Made by a program: the position numbers and the translations under genes. Below the pieces are notes generated by a model. It ran no database searches, had not been told where the DNA came from, and saw only the letters and a program-made list of their open reading frames with translations. 41,210 bases of DNA, taken from positions 1 through 41,210 of the forward strand of contig CALFXX010000154.1 of assembly GCA_937952975.1 (NCBI GenBank). The letters run 5' to 3'. Shown here in pieces: positions 32,831-41,210 of the stretch (its first letter is position 1; every line of letters begins with the position of its first letter). The DNA is from an uncultured Alcaligenaceae bacterium (lineage in GTDB: Bacteria > Pseudomonadota > Gammaproteobacteria > Burkholderiales > Burkholderiaceae_B).

Positions 32831-34049
32831 CACGCAAGCTCTCCGCGGGTTCTATCTGCATGACTGTCCTCCCGCCTATCCCAGAGACGATAGCAGCTAT
32901 CAGCATTGCACAACCAAGGGCAAGCAGAAAGTGGATAGGCTCTAGGCGACACACAAAGCGATCAGCCGCCATAAAGGATCCAAGCAGTTGATTAAACAGA
33001 TAGCTGCCCAGCGCGTAAATACAGCAACCGAAAGCGAATCCTAAAAGCGTCAAAACCAACGCCTGATTCATCACGTATAGCGGCAGTATATTTCTGCCGA
33101 ATCCAAATAGTCGAAGCAATGCCAAATCTTTACGTTTGCGATCAATGTTCGCCATCAGGCCGCCCATCATTGACGCCGCGCATCCTAATACCGCTGTCCA
33201 TGCAATAACGCTGAACACCATGCCAAGCACTTGATCTATCGACTGAACCGTCTTTATTTCCGCTAGGCGACTCGAGTTCTGTATTCCCTCATCGGTTAGC
33301 TTATTAGCTAAGGCTTCGACGCTTTCAATTTGATGCGCATAAATTCTAGCGCGAGCAAAGCGCTCACGTTCGCGCGGCTCTTCCCCGTTGGCGACTTGTA
33401 AAAGTGGCACCTTAAAACCGTCACGAAAATCTTCAAGCGCAATAAGCAATGTTAGATCTAGCAACGCAGCTGGTCGGCTAAAAGACTCAGGGGCTAGCAC
33501 CTGTTCGACTTTGACGCGCATTTGAGCGCGTTCTGTTTTGTTGTTAAAGGTTCTTACAACCCTCAACATAATTGCGTCACCTGCCCTCACCTCAAGTTGC
33601 CGTGCCGCGCTGGCGCTTAAGATCACCCCAGCGGTGGATTGAAGTTCACGCGTTTGACCAAGTAGAGGATCGTTCTTGGCTGTTGGAATGAGCTCAACAT
33701 TTTCAATGAAACGACTGCTATCTTTATACAAATCTGCAAGCGCATTGAGGCTTCTTGTTAATGGTAAGACAAAGCCCACCTCGGGCATCGACCCCACCCT
33801 TGCAAACCAAGCACGATCAAGGCTTGCACTCGCAATCATTTTGATCTCTTTATTGCGTGGGTCTGCCATCAGGTCCTGTCTCATTTGGCTGACAATGCCA
33901 AACTTAAGGCCGAACAATAGCAGCAAGGGGGCTACGACAGCGATGACAGAGGCGATTAGGCAAAGTGACACCATGCGATCGTGCCATAGATCACGAAACG
34001 ATAGATCGAGCAAAATACGCAGCCGAGGGGAGGCGTTGGCGTTAATCAC
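32823..34049 (-). CDS. ABC transporter permease (FtsX/LolC/MacB-like)
   Basis: The 408-residue product has the FtsX-type layout: one membrane helix near the N-terminus (LCLIASVIAVVAPLLLLFGL), a periplasmic domain of about 230 residues, then three helices (VFSVIAWTAVLGCAASMMGG; NQALVLTLLGFAFGCCIYAL; FLLALGCAMLIAAIVSGIGG) and the RRKDLALLRLFGFGR-like coupling segment. Such permeases act mechanically on periplasmic lipoproteins or hydrolases instead of moving small solutes. It starts at a GTG overlapping the last codons of the ATPase gene by 8 bases. The nearby lipoprotein genes are natural candidate clients. Confidence 0.9.
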   Translation of the reverse strand: MINANASPRLRILLDLSFRDLWHDRMVSLCLIASVIAVVAPLLLLFGLKFGIVSQMRQDLMADPRNKEIKMIASASLDRAWFARVGSMPEVGFVLPLTRSLNALADLYKDSSRFIENVELIPTAKNDPLLGQTRELQSTAGVILSASAARQLEVRAGDAIMLRVVRTFNNKTERAQMRVKVEQVLAPESFSRPAALLDLTLLIALEDFRDGFKVPLLQVANGEEPRERERFARARIYAHQIESVEALANKLTDEGIQNSSRLAEIKTVQSIDQVLGMVFSVIAWTAVLGCAASMMGGLMANIDRKRKDLALLRLFGFGRNILPLYVMNQALVLTLLGFAFGCCIYALGSYLFNQLLGSFMAADRFVCRLEPIHFLLALGCAMLIAAIVSGIGGRTVMQIEPAESLRDV

Positions 34050-34752
34050 TGAAAATGGTCCGTCTATCGGCCTGTATCTGTGCGGTGATTTGCCGAATGC
34101 CCAGGTCGGCCACGATCGACCATTCGTGCGTCACGATTAACGCTGAAATCTTCAGCGCGCGGCTGATGTCAACGATTAACGAAAATAACTCCTTTGCTAA
34201 CACCGGATCCAATGCAGCGGTCGGTTCGTCAGCGAGTAACAACATCGGTTGATGTGCAATCGATCGCGCGAAAGACACGCGCTGCCGTTCTCCAATTGAC
34301 AACTCTTTTGGTAACCGCTTAAGTAGCGAGCCAATGTTTAGACGATCAATCACTGTTTTTTGCACCGCTGTCGTCAGAGCTGTTCCCGACACTCTCGTAG
34401 ACAATTCGATGTTTTGCTTTACCGATAAGAAGGGCAATAAACCGCCAGTCTGTGGCACAAAACCCATACAGCGCTGCCTCACACTTGCCCAATATTTTTC
34501 GCGATGCTGCAAAGACATTGATTTATTGCTGGTTAGATCGAGGTCTTGCAAACGAAACTCTTGGATCTGATCGGGTTGTAGTATGAGTCCAAGAGATTCG
34601 AGCAAAGTGCTTTTACCGCAACCGCTTGGCCCAACAATTGCAGCAACCTCTCCAGCCGATAACTCTAACTTTGGCATGCAAACCCGATAGGCTTCGCCTA
34701 CTCGTCCGCGAGAGATCTCCATGCCACGAACCGACAATAAGTTATCGCTCAC
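34042..34752 (-). CDS. ABC transporter ATPase (LolD/MacB-like)
   Basis: The 236-residue protein contains Walker A GPSGCGKSTLLESL, the Q-loop region (VPQTGGLLPFLSVKQNIEL), the signature LSIGERQRVSFARSI, Walker B LLLADEPTAALD, and the H-loop in IVTHEW. Its closest style is the LolD/FtsE/MacB subgroup that pairs with FtsX-type permeases, and that partner is encoded immediately downstream. Translation appears to start at a GTG one base after the stop of the VWA gene; an internal ATG at 34725 is a less likely alternative. It energises the inner-membrane part of the cluster's machine. Confidence 0.93.
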   Translation of the reverse strand: MSDNLLSVRGMEISRGRVGEAYRVCMPKLELSAGEVAAIVGPSGCGKSTLLESLGLILQPDQIQEFRLQDLDLTSNKSMSLQHREKYWASVRQRCMGFVPQTGGLLPFLSVKQNIELSTRVSGTALTTAVQKTVIDRLNIGSLLKRLPKELSIGERQRVSFARSIAHQPMLLLADEPTAALDPVLAKELFSLIVDISRALKISALIVTHEWSIVADLGIRQITAQIQADRRTIFSD

Positions 34753-34753
34753 C

Positions 34754-36727
34754 TTAGGGCAAAGACTCTAGCGGTATGGGATAAACGCTTTCACTTGGAT
34801 CACTATTTTTGGCAAGCGATTGCCAGGCGTCAACGTCGGCGTTGTATATTTGGTACTGCTTAAGTTTGACGTTCAAGCGCATAATCAATTGGCTTTGAGC
34901 AGTGACTGACATGCTTTTCCACATCTCCTCATCAAGATTCAGCACGTCGCTTTTATAAGGCAAGCCTTCAAGATATTCGTCGAGTAAGGCCTTGCCAAGC
35001 GTTTGCGAACTCGCTCCACTTAGGCGAGATGGATCGCGACCCATATTTGCCGCAACTGCGCGTAGACGTTCGAACATCTCTGTGGGCGAAACCATCGAGG
35101 CATTTGCAGCATCGGCAATCTCTTGAACCTGCTTGCTTAAATCACTTAGTTGCGCTTTCGTCAACAATACCCGCACCTCGGTGGCTGGCAAGTTTTGTTT
35201 AATCAGATCTCTATCACTGATCCAAGCCTTGATCACAGGGGGGACTTGAGCATTTTCTTTTTGACCGCGAAAGGCTAACTGCATGGCTTTTCCGATTAGC
35301 ACAGCATCGCGTGCAATTGCATCAGAAGTTTCGAGCTTTGTGGTTGGTGCATTTGCCGCAGCGGTCAATGCACTACCAGGCACCATGTCACCCGTAGATG
35401 CTAATTTGATTTGCGTAACGAGCGACTGCCCGAGACTCTCAACGACTTGCCCAAAAACGGTCACAGAGCCTGCGTTCACGGGGTAATACAGGGGACTATT
35501 CGTGACATCATTGAACGATAATGTCTGGTATTGGCGTTGTGCAGACGCATGATTCTTGATCCCCTCGGGCGTCTTAAGATGAAGCACATAAATCGCGACA
35601 CCTTTCTCTTTTGCTATTTCACGCAACGCCCGTGCATCTAAACCTGTTGACGATAAAGGATCACCATTGTCGATTGCGCCAGCATCACTCACCAGCACAA
35701 TGTAACGTGCCCCAAACTCGTTCCAATTGATGTTAGTCAGCGCATCTTTGAGGCCTGAGTAAGGGTCTTCATCAAATTTTGCACTGGATACTTTAGTGGC
35801 TTTTAAATCTTTGATCTTTGCTAAAAAATCCGCACCGTCTTTAACCTGAGTTGGGTCGACATACATCTTAGAGACATACTCTAGGCCCGGAACGGCTTTG
35901 ATGCTTGAGCGAAAGGAGATCAAACCGAATTTGACCTGGTCCCCTAGGTTCTCTTTCTCCATACGGTTGTATATATTTTTTACCGCTTCGCGCGTGCGCT
36001 CAATGTACGGGTCCATCGAAAGAGTCGAATCCAATACAAACACGACCCCAGCGTTAAAGGCCTTAATAGAATTAGGAACTGGGGCGACTGGCGCAGCAGC
36101 AACAGGGTCGTTTTTAGTAATCGAGGCGACCTGAAGTAGGCGAACGTTCATGCCCGCATCAGACATTACCTGAGCCGAGTCCAGAATTGGTAACAAATAG
36201 AAGTTCTTTTTAAAGTCAACATAGAGCTCGGGTTCAACAGCTAGTACGCTTGGATCGTTGCCGTTGTTTTGCTTAAGACGATCTTGAATCGGTCGATAGA
36301 TTTTTTCTGGATCGGATGAGTCTAAAATTTGCTCGATCGTTTGTTTTTCTTTGAAGAGCAGTGACAGATCGCGACCGGCGGGATTTGTAAACGCCAGTGA
36401 CATCTGCATGTTCCAGTCAATTGCACATTTCGCGTTTAACCAACCCATATGGTCTTTCGTTCGTTTGCTGGATGGTCCAACCTCCAGCCAGTCAACACCC
36501 GCAACCTGTTTGCGCTCGTAAACGTAATAACGCGTAAACGCCTCTTGTGCTGCCCCAGTTTGGTCGCCAGGTTTCACCATTAACTTACAAGACGGCGTTG
36601 TTAACACGCGTTGAGCAAGCGTTTTCTTCCCATTTTGAATTAAAGGGGTCTCGGCTGCTCGCGCAACTGGATTAGTCAACACACCACAAAGGGCAATAAC
36701 GCAAATGGCATAGGGGGTGGTACGCAT
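34754..36727 (-). CDS. Secreted VWA-domain protein with N-terminal SH3-like region
   Basis: From the ATG at 36727 (AAGGA 8 bases upstream; a GTG precedes it by one codon) the product is 657 residues. It has a signal peptide (cleavage near PVARA), an SH3-like segment at about 65-105 (RYYVYERKQVAGVDWLEVG; GWLNAKCAIDW), and a VWA domain from about 225 to 430 with MIDAS-like residues FVLDSTLSMD, the FDEDPYSGLKDAL segment and VLVSDAGAID. The first MIDAS element is DxTxS instead of DxSxS. The C-terminal 200 residues are helical and unrecognised. It differs from the cluster's other VWA protein in being fully exported. It follows the 411-residue membrane protein with almost no gap. Confidence 0.87.
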   Translation of the reverse strand: MRTTPYAICVIALCGVLTNPVARAAETPLIQNGKKTLAQRVLTTPSCKLMVKPGDQTGAAQEAFTRYYVYERKQVAGVDWLEVGPSSKRTKDHMGWLNAKCAIDWNMQMSLAFTNPAGRDLSLLFKEKQTIEQILDSSDPEKIYRPIQDRLKQNNGNDPSVLAVEPELYVDFKKNFYLLPILDSAQVMSDAGMNVRLLQVASITKNDPVAAAPVAPVPNSIKAFNAGVVFVLDSTLSMDPYIERTREAVKNIYNRMEKENLGDQVKFGLISFRSSIKAVPGLEYVSKMYVDPTQVKDGADFLAKIKDLKATKVSSAKFDEDPYSGLKDALTNINWNEFGARYIVLVSDAGAIDNGDPLSSTGLDARALREIAKEKGVAIYVLHLKTPEGIKNHASAQRQYQTLSFNDVTNSPLYYPVNAGSVTVFGQVVESLGQSLVTQIKLASTGDMVPGSALTAAANAPTTKLETSDAIARDAVLIGKAMQLAFRGQKENAQVPPVIKAWISDRDLIKQNLPATEVRVLLTKAQLSDLSKQVQEIADAANASMVSPTEMFERLRAVAANMGRDPSRLSGASSQTLGKALLDEYLEGLPYKSDVLNLDEEMWKSMSVTAQSQLIMRLNVKLKQYQIYNADVDAWQSLAKNSDPSESVYPIPLESLP

Positions 36728-36730
36728 CAC

Positions 36731-37966
36731 TTAATTCCTTAGCACTTTAATCCGATCCTTTGCCTCTTGGTTGGCAGGATCTTTTGATAAGACAAAGTCA
36801 TACCAATAAAGGGCAGTGTCTTTGTCTGCGGCCATGACGCAACCCGCTACGAAGGTTGCAGGGTCATATTCACGAGCGTAAGCCAACGCGACCTTGGTGT
36901 CCCCACCGTTACTTTTGAATACATATAATCGTTGTGCAACGTCACACCGCTTAGTTAACTTTGCGGCGGCTACAACTGCTAAGACTTGATCGGTTGTAGG
37001 GTTGGTTTTTAAACAGCTTTGAATAAACTGAAGATCGTCCTTTGTGGCAGATAAACTCTCGGCTGTGCAGGGTGCAGGCGGAGTCGGAATCGGTGCGGCA
37101 GGCGGTGGAGCAGGCTCTGGCGGCGCAGGAACGGGTGCTGGTGGAGTCGCAACAGGTGCGGCAGGCGGTGGAACGGGTTCTGGCGGGGTCGGAACGGGTG
37201 GCGCCGGGACGGGCGGAGTTGGTGCTGGCGCGGGCGTTGACACCTGAGCTACAAGCGTTCTATTTTGGTACCAAGTCCACCCAAAGTAAGCAAGGATTAG
37301 CGCCAGCAGCAGCGCGATTAAACCAAGGATGAAAAGCAACTTTGTATTCGATTGTTTAGTTGGCGCAGCATCTGGAGGGCTTACCAACACCGGTTGCTCA
37401 GGCTTTTCTTCCGTTGGCTCAATGGGCTGAGGTTGTAAAGGCGCTTCCACAACCGGCGGTTCGACCACAACCGGCGGTTCGACCACAACTGGAGGCTCGA
37501 CCACAATTGGAGGTTCGGCTACAACAGTTGGTTGAGGCACTGCCTGTTGCGGTACGAAAACCTTACCTGATACATATGCCACAGCCTCGCCGGTTTGACC
37601 TGCCGCGTGCGAAGACAGGACTCCGTCTCGAATACGCATCACGCCTCGTCCAAGTTCTAGACCGAGTCGCACCTGCACAAGATAGGTCATCTGCGGGTTC
37701 GCTAACAATGAGTTAACGATATTTGGTCCGAGAGTCAGTGACGCAAATTCACCCGCAACATCTGCGACGTCAACTTGATGCCAGGTCTGCGTGGCCGGCC
37801 ATTCACCGCCCTCACCTAAAAACCGACTATCTTGGTTTCGCTGAACACAAATCTCAAAGCTCGCACCAAATTCGAGGCCATTTGCCTCCCAACCTTGCAA
37901 TGTGAGTAACCCAAAGCCTGGAAGATTATTTTGAGCAGGTTTGAGTTCAGGCAATATTTTTTTCAT
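36731..37966 (-). CDS. Membrane protein with two proline-rich linkers flanking one TM helix
   Basis: The 411-residue protein has an N-terminal cytoplasmic beta-rich domain (1-138), a Pro/Val/Glu linker (140-204, repeated VVEPPV), a membrane helix at 209-230 (LLFILGLIALLLALILAYFG), a long periplasmic Pro/Ala linker (243-300) and a C-terminal domain with four cysteines (CTAESL, QSCLKTN, KRCDVAQRLY, AGCVMAADKD) that looks like a TPR/Sel1-type helical repeat (TALYWYDFVLSKDPANQEAK). The ATG overlaps the SrfC-like stop (ATGA, 37963-37966). Layout matches two other cluster proteins, but the cytoplasmic domain is different. Function unknown; likely connects cytoplasmic GTPase and periplasmic parts. 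Confidence 0.87.
   Translation of the reverse strand: MKKILPELKPAQNNLPGFGLLTLQGWEANGLEFGASFEICVQRNQDSRFLGEGGEWPATQTWHQVDVADVAGEFASLTLGPNIVNSLLANPQMTYLVQVRLGLELGRGVMRIRDGVLSSHAAGQTGEAVAYVSGKVFVPQQAVPQPTVVAEPPIVVEPPVVVEPPVVVEPPVVEAPLQPQPIEPTEEKPEQPVLVSPPDAAPTKQSNTKLLFILGLIALLLALILAYFGWTWYQNRTLVAQVSTPAPAPTPPVPAPPVPTPPEPVPPPAAPVATPPAPVPAPPEPAPPPAAPIPTPPAPCTAESLSATKDDLQFIQSCLKTNPTTDQVLAVVAAAKLTKRCDVAQRLYVFKSNGGDTKVALAYAREYDPATFVAGCVMAADKDTALYWYDFVLSKDPANQEAKDRIKVLRN
37092..37217 (-). repeat. Two imperfect 63-base repeats in the periplasmic Pro/Ala linker
   Basis: On the plus strand, GGTGCGGCAGGCGGTGGA recurs at 37092 and 37155, 63 bases apart, with similar sequence following each copy. This corresponds to about 21 residues per unit of the linker (PAPPEPxPPPAAP) of the membrane protein at 36731-37966. 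Likely expanded by local duplication to set linker length. Confidence 0.75.
37447..37518 (-). repeat. Four 18-base tandem repeats encoding VVEPPV units
   Basis: Units start at 37447, 37465, 37483 and 37501; the plus-strand unit is CCACAACCGGCGGTTCGA, with the first two copies identical and the later ones diverged. They encode about residues 150-173 of the membrane protein at 36731-37966, just before its membrane helix. Identical copies suggest recent expansion and possible length variation among strains. Confidence 0.92.
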
Positions 37967-40668
37967 GCAGACACCATTTGTGCGGACTTAAGGTTTGCAA
38001 TCAAAGCCCCCAGTTCTGCATTTTGCTCGGGTTTAATTTCGCGGCCGCCATCATGCCCAGCATTCTCTAAAATCAACTGCAAGAAACCCACTAGCCAATC
38101 AGCCATATATATTTTTGTATGATCGATTGGCTTGTCACCAAGCGTTGGTAATTGACCGTGCGCAACGCGATTCGGTTGCTCGAAAATCTTGTGTCCTTTA
38201 TTAAATATACTATCCGGCCGTTTTTCAACGGGGATATTGATATACCCAAGCCAGGTAATAAAGTTAGAAAGGACCATTTTGGCGGCAAAAACTTGGCGAC
38301 CTACTAATTTTTCGCGCTTCGTACCTACCTGCTCTGTTCGACTAACGACATCAAACAATTGCTTTTGAAGATCAACACGGGCACCACCCGTTACCATCTC
38401 GTCACACATCATTTCGGCAATATGTTTTTGTAAACCAAGATGGCTCATCAATTGCTCGTCGCTGGGCAGACTACGCAAGTGTTCAATCCAAGCGCTCAAT
38501 ACCAGTTTCGCAAAACGCGCGTCACTACCCAAAGGCTCGGACTTTTCAGCTTGGGTTGTGACTTTAGCTGGCGAGTCGCCAAAAAAGTCCAGATCTTCAC
38601 CAAAGACACTGTCCTCGAGATTGACGGCAGAAGGTCGCGAATCGTCTGCACTTATATCATCTTCAGGTGCATCGATACTCGAGCCAAAATAGAGGCTTTG
38701 TAAAAGAGTGTCAGGGAGCTGCAACTTGTGTTGAACATCTGCGAGTAAATGAATACGCTTCTTCAGTTCTTCGCCGACCTGACGCTGAATCTTTTTCTTC
38801 GCCTCGACCTCCCCCATTCCATCTTGATGAAACCAGCGCCCTAAACGATTTTCAAGCAAGTCATGAAGTACAACTTCCATTTGTTCCTTGATTCGCTCAA
38901 GTTTGACCTCGCGGGTTGAAACTCTCGCAAGATACTGACTGAGACGCTCGATGCCGCCATCGTTGAGAGTCAACATCGCTCGCCAAGCGTTCTGAGGGTC
39001 TGAAACGTGAGTCGCAATCAATGGAGCCTTAATAAAGGTCTGTTCCATCAACTTCAACTGATTAGCAACTGAGTTAGTGACCGATTTCTCTTGACCGTCA
39101 GAGACATCCAAGAAAGATACTGGACTGCGTGGCTTACGAACTAAAAATGTATTTTTGAACTCAGTGCCTTTTGACCAATCTTTCATCCACAGATAGCTGC
39201 CAAATCGTTCAAGCATCGTCATCTGCACCAGGTTATTCCAAACCGTGTGCAACATATCCTCATCTTTAGTCAATGAGTCGTTGATTTTGATATCAAACAT
39301 GGTGACAGCCCAGACAAGACCTGGGTCGCGCTTGGCGCGTTCTTCAGCGGTTTTTCCCTGTGTCTTATCAATCCATTTAGACAGTACCGGCCCTACTTCC
39401 GTCACATCTGATTGCTTGTGCGAAGCCGTACAAACGACAAGCACATTCATCTCTTGAGTTTCGGTATAACGTTCGAAAAGATAAGCTACTTTGCCGCGCA
39501 GCAGCAACTGCGCAATAGGATTGCCAACTTGATCTGTAGATTGCGCTCCGCTGATATCAACGAGTGAGTCAAGCTTTAGTCGCCCGCGATATCCTGGAAA
39601 ATCAAGCAGGTCTACCTCTTCGAAAATCTTTTGGTTTGGTTCATTAATCAAAGGGAAAATTAGCTCAGTAGTGAGTGCGGCCAGTTGGGCCATCGTCACA
39701 GTTTGCTGTCCTGCCGCTTGTCCGTCTATCACCGGTAATATCGTAATCGGTAAATCTTGTGGACGACTAAGCCTCTGCAACATATCAACATTCATGATGC
39801 TATCGGCTTGCGACAATACGCCTAGTTCGTTAGTGCGAACTAGCGCTTCAATCGGAGCAAATACACGGCTCGGGTTACCGAGCGCTGCAAGCGTTTGGGC
39901 AAGTAGCAAAAAGGCCTGAGTCAACGCCGCAGTTTGACCCCACAAACATCCAAACAGTTGTGCTCGATCTTCTATTGTTAAAAACGGTGCAAGTCCAACA
40001 GCACGCGGCAAATACTCTCCAGTTAATGGGCCAATTGAGTTACCAAAGTTATCTCTCAAATAATCCCAAAGTGAAACCATATCGTCTTCGGTGACACCGA
40101 TCACGCGGGTCGCGCGTTTTCGAACTTCAAGTTCATTTAGCGTTTGCCTTGCCTTGATTGCATCAATCGGATTCTCGATTTTTTCAAAATTAAAATCTAA
40201 AAAAAATGAGTTACTCAGGATTTTGACTAATTCAATTTCTTCAAAAAGTTTGAGCTCAAGTGGAAATCCCGCTGGCCCTTGCTTTGCGCGAAAACTAAAG
40301 CGCGTTACCAAGCCGGTGGCTTCTTTACCCCCACCCGGCGGATTAATGTGATTGATAAAATCTAGGCGTTTACCATCAACAACCGTTTCTAGCTTACCGT
40401 CACCACCGGCGGCGAGTGCTGAAATCAAATATGACTTGCCTGCTTGAGATAAGCCAAAAAATCCAACTGTTGACGGCAATCCAGCCGCTGCCCCTAAACT
40501 CTTGGCTTCGTTGCGATACCTTCTCAGCCACAGAATAAGGGCATCAGCCTCGCTATCCACGCTGCGAGCATTGCCTCGTACGCGTTCGATCCAGTCAATG
40601 GCCTGACCCGACTCTTGGTGAATCGTCGACCAGCCTTGTATTAATTTCTCTGAGAGCTGATTTGTCAT
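37963..40668 (-). CDS. srfC: SrfC-like large GTPase (virulence factor family)
   Basis: The 901-residue cytoplasmic protein matches the putative virulence factor SrfC family in size and N-terminal pattern. The P-loop is GLSQAGKSY at about 72-80 (VGFFGLSQAGKSYLISALAA), and a G3-type motif DFPG occurs in VDLLDFPGYRGRL around residue 350. The VWAVTMFDIKIND stretch fits the beta strand that normally carries G4, but the NKxD motif is not canonical. The C-terminal half is largely helical, as in dynamin-like proteins, although membrane binding cannot be judged here. It follows the SrfB-like stop by 5 bases with AAGG as ribosome site. The Salmonella srfABC genes are the named relatives; their function is poorly understood. 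Confidence 0.85.
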   Translation of the reverse strand: MTNQLSEKLIQGWSTIHQESGQAIDWIERVRGNARSVDSEADALILWLRRYRNEAKSLGAAAGLPSTVGFFGLSQAGKSYLISALAAGGDGKLETVVDGKRLDFINHINPPGGGKEATGLVTRFSFRAKQGPAGFPLELKLFEEIELVKILSNSFFLDFNFEKIENPIDAIKARQTLNELEVRKRATRVIGVTEDDMVSLWDYLRDNFGNSIGPLTGEYLPRAVGLAPFLTIEDRAQLFGCLWGQTAALTQAFLLLAQTLAALGNPSRVFAPIEALVRTNELGVLSQADSIMNVDMLQRLSRPQDLPITILPVIDGQAAGQQTVTMAQLAALTTELIFPLINEPNQKIFEEVDLLDFPGYRGRLKLDSLVDISGAQSTDQVGNPIAQLLLRGKVAYLFERYTETQEMNVLVVCTASHKQSDVTEVGPVLSKWIDKTQGKTAEERAKRDPGLVWAVTMFDIKINDSLTKDEDMLHTVWNNLVQMTMLERFGSYLWMKDWSKGTEFKNTFLVRKPRSPVSFLDVSDGQEKSVTNSVANQLKLMEQTFIKAPLIATHVSDPQNAWRAMLTLNDGGIERLSQYLARVSTREVKLERIKEQMEVVLHDLLENRLGRWFHQDGMGEVEAKKKIQRQVGEELKKRIHLLADVQHKLQLPDTLLQSLYFGSSIDAPEDDISADDSRPSAVNLEDSVFGEDLDFFGDSPAKVTTQAEKSEPLGSDARFAKLVLSAWIEHLRSLPSDEQLMSHLGLQKHIAEMMCDEMVTGGARVDLQKQLFDVVSRTEQVGTKREKLVGRQVFAAKMVLSNFITWLGYINIPVEKRPDSIFNKGHKIFEQPNRVAHGQLPTLGDKPIDHTKIYMADWLVGFLQLILENAGHDGGREIKPEQNAELGALIANLKSAQMVSA

Positions 40669-40673
40669 GCTAT

Positions 40674-41192
40674 CTACCTTACGCTGCCGCTATCAAGCCA
40701 ATAGTGTGAAACACCGAGGCCACTGTCCACCATCGTATTCAGTCTAAATTTAAGCTTGCTCTTGGGCCCGACGCCAAGCTTAAAGCTCTCAGGACCTGAC
40801 TCCCTCGTCTTATCTAATTGAAGTGACACATTCAACACCTCGCCCTTGGCCGCTAGTCTTTCGCGAAGGCTCTCGTCTTCAATGCTGAGGGTGTAAAGAG
40901 GCGAGGCAGGCCAACGGTCAGTCTCTAACTGCCTAAAGCCCAAGCGTATGACGCTACGCACTTCAAATGTCGTATCTGGAAGCTCATAGTCTTCGTTATC
41001 TAAATCAATATCGCGGTAATACACAGCTGCGTCTTGAATCGCATTATTTTTATCGAGCATTCCCATGAACCGCAAGGTTGAGTAGGGTTTAAACGCCGCA
41101 GAACGAAAAGGGAAATTATCTAAACGAATACTGCTTGCCAACAAACAAATCATGGCGCCAACGGCCGCCGTACTTTTGGGATCATCGATACG
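40674..41192 (-). CDS. srfB: C-terminal part of an SrfB-like protein, truncated by the contig end
   Basis: The frame is open to the end of genuine sequence at 41192; the apparent start at 41153 is an internal methionine. The residues before it (RIDDPKSTAAVGAM) continue the same domain and resemble the C-terminal phosphate/adenosine segment of actin/Hsp70-fold ATPases. The visible 172 residues end in SHYWLDSGSVR. Assignment to SrfB rests mainly on its position directly before the SrfC-like gene and on this tail; most of the protein (full-length relatives are near 1000 residues) lies outside the window. Bases 41193-41210 are adapter and must not be translated. Confidence 0.7.
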   Translation of the reverse strand, partial: RIDDPKSTAAVGAMICLLASSIRLDNFPFRSAAFKPYSTLRFMGMLDKNNAIQDAAVYYRDIDLDNEDYELPDTTFEVRSVIRLGFRQLETDRWPASPLYTLSIEDESLRERLAAKGEVLNVSLQLDKTRESGPESFKLGVGPKSKLKFRLNTMVDSGLGVSHYWLDSGSVR

Positions 41193-41210
41193 AGATCGGA
41201 AGAGCGTCGT
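41193..41210 (+). other. Illumina TruSeq adapter remnant at the contig end
   Basis: The terminal 18 bases AGATCGGAAGAGCGTCGT exactly match the start of the standard Illumina read-2-side adapter read-through sequence. This is not genomic DNA; it marks where assembly extended into untrimmed adapter. Confidence 0.96.

Noticed and set aside
37042..37332. Gly/Ala- and Gln/Val-rich plus-strand frames over the linker region
   Set aside because: They are complements of the proline-rich repeat coding on the minus strand; repetitive GC-rich coding readily opens antisense frames.

Overview
The window looks like one chromosomal contig from a betaproteobacterium of the order Burkholderiales, probably Alcaligenaceae-like. 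The main support is four separate Bug/TctC-type tricarboxylate-transporter binding proteins next to CoA-based catabolic genes, a hallmark of that group. This placement is inferred from protein style, not from a marker gene. I saw no rRNA, tRNA, insertion sequence, phage gene or CRISPR array. The last 18 bases (41193-41210) match an Illumina adapter, so the contig ends in a sequencing artefact inside a gene.

Layout. 1-5.4 kb: a secreted ankyrin-repeat protein, a minus-strand stress operon (peroxiredoxin, photolyase, glutathione peroxidase, RsiV-like lipoprotein), a small secreted protein and a DoxX membrane protein. 5.6-6.6 kb: a lone Bug protein. 6.7-12.1 kb: a minus-strand selenoprotein operon. 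12.4-17.8 kb: a divergent plus-strand acid-catabolism operon (acyl-CoA dehydrogenase, type III CoA-transferase, two Bug proteins, crotonase). 18-24.6 kb: ketopantoate reductase, an aldarate-type operon (tartrate/malate dehydrogenase family, Bug protein, galactarate/altronate dehydratase, HpcH/HpaI aldolase) and a pirin. 24.7-41.2 kb: a long minus-strand srfB/srfC-type envelope cluster, interrupted by one plus-strand glutathione S-transferase.

The selenoprotein operon is one of the two most notable regions. Two genes that look broken by a UGA each read through that UGA into the motif U-G-S-C, and each UGA is followed by a strong hairpin at the spacing expected of a bacterial SECIS element. One protein is a fusion of a UGSC domain to a domain that also exists as the separate third gene of the operon. 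The fourth gene is selB, the factor that delivers selenocysteine. selA, selC and selD are not in the window.

The second is the srf-type cluster. It encodes the C-terminal end of an SrfB-like protein, an SrfC-like GTPase, three single-pass membrane proteins with a cytoplasmic domain and a proline-rich linker, a secreted VWA protein, a Lol/MacB-like ABC transporter, a formylglycine-generating-enzyme-like protein without the catalytic cysteines, two coiled-coil lipoproteins and a membrane-anchored trypsin-like protease. Tight overlaps suggest that most of these are co-transcribed. I infer a machine that spans the envelope and couples cytoplasmic nucleotide hydrolysis to periplasmic VWA, protease and lipoprotein parts. 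Its function is not evident from the sequence.
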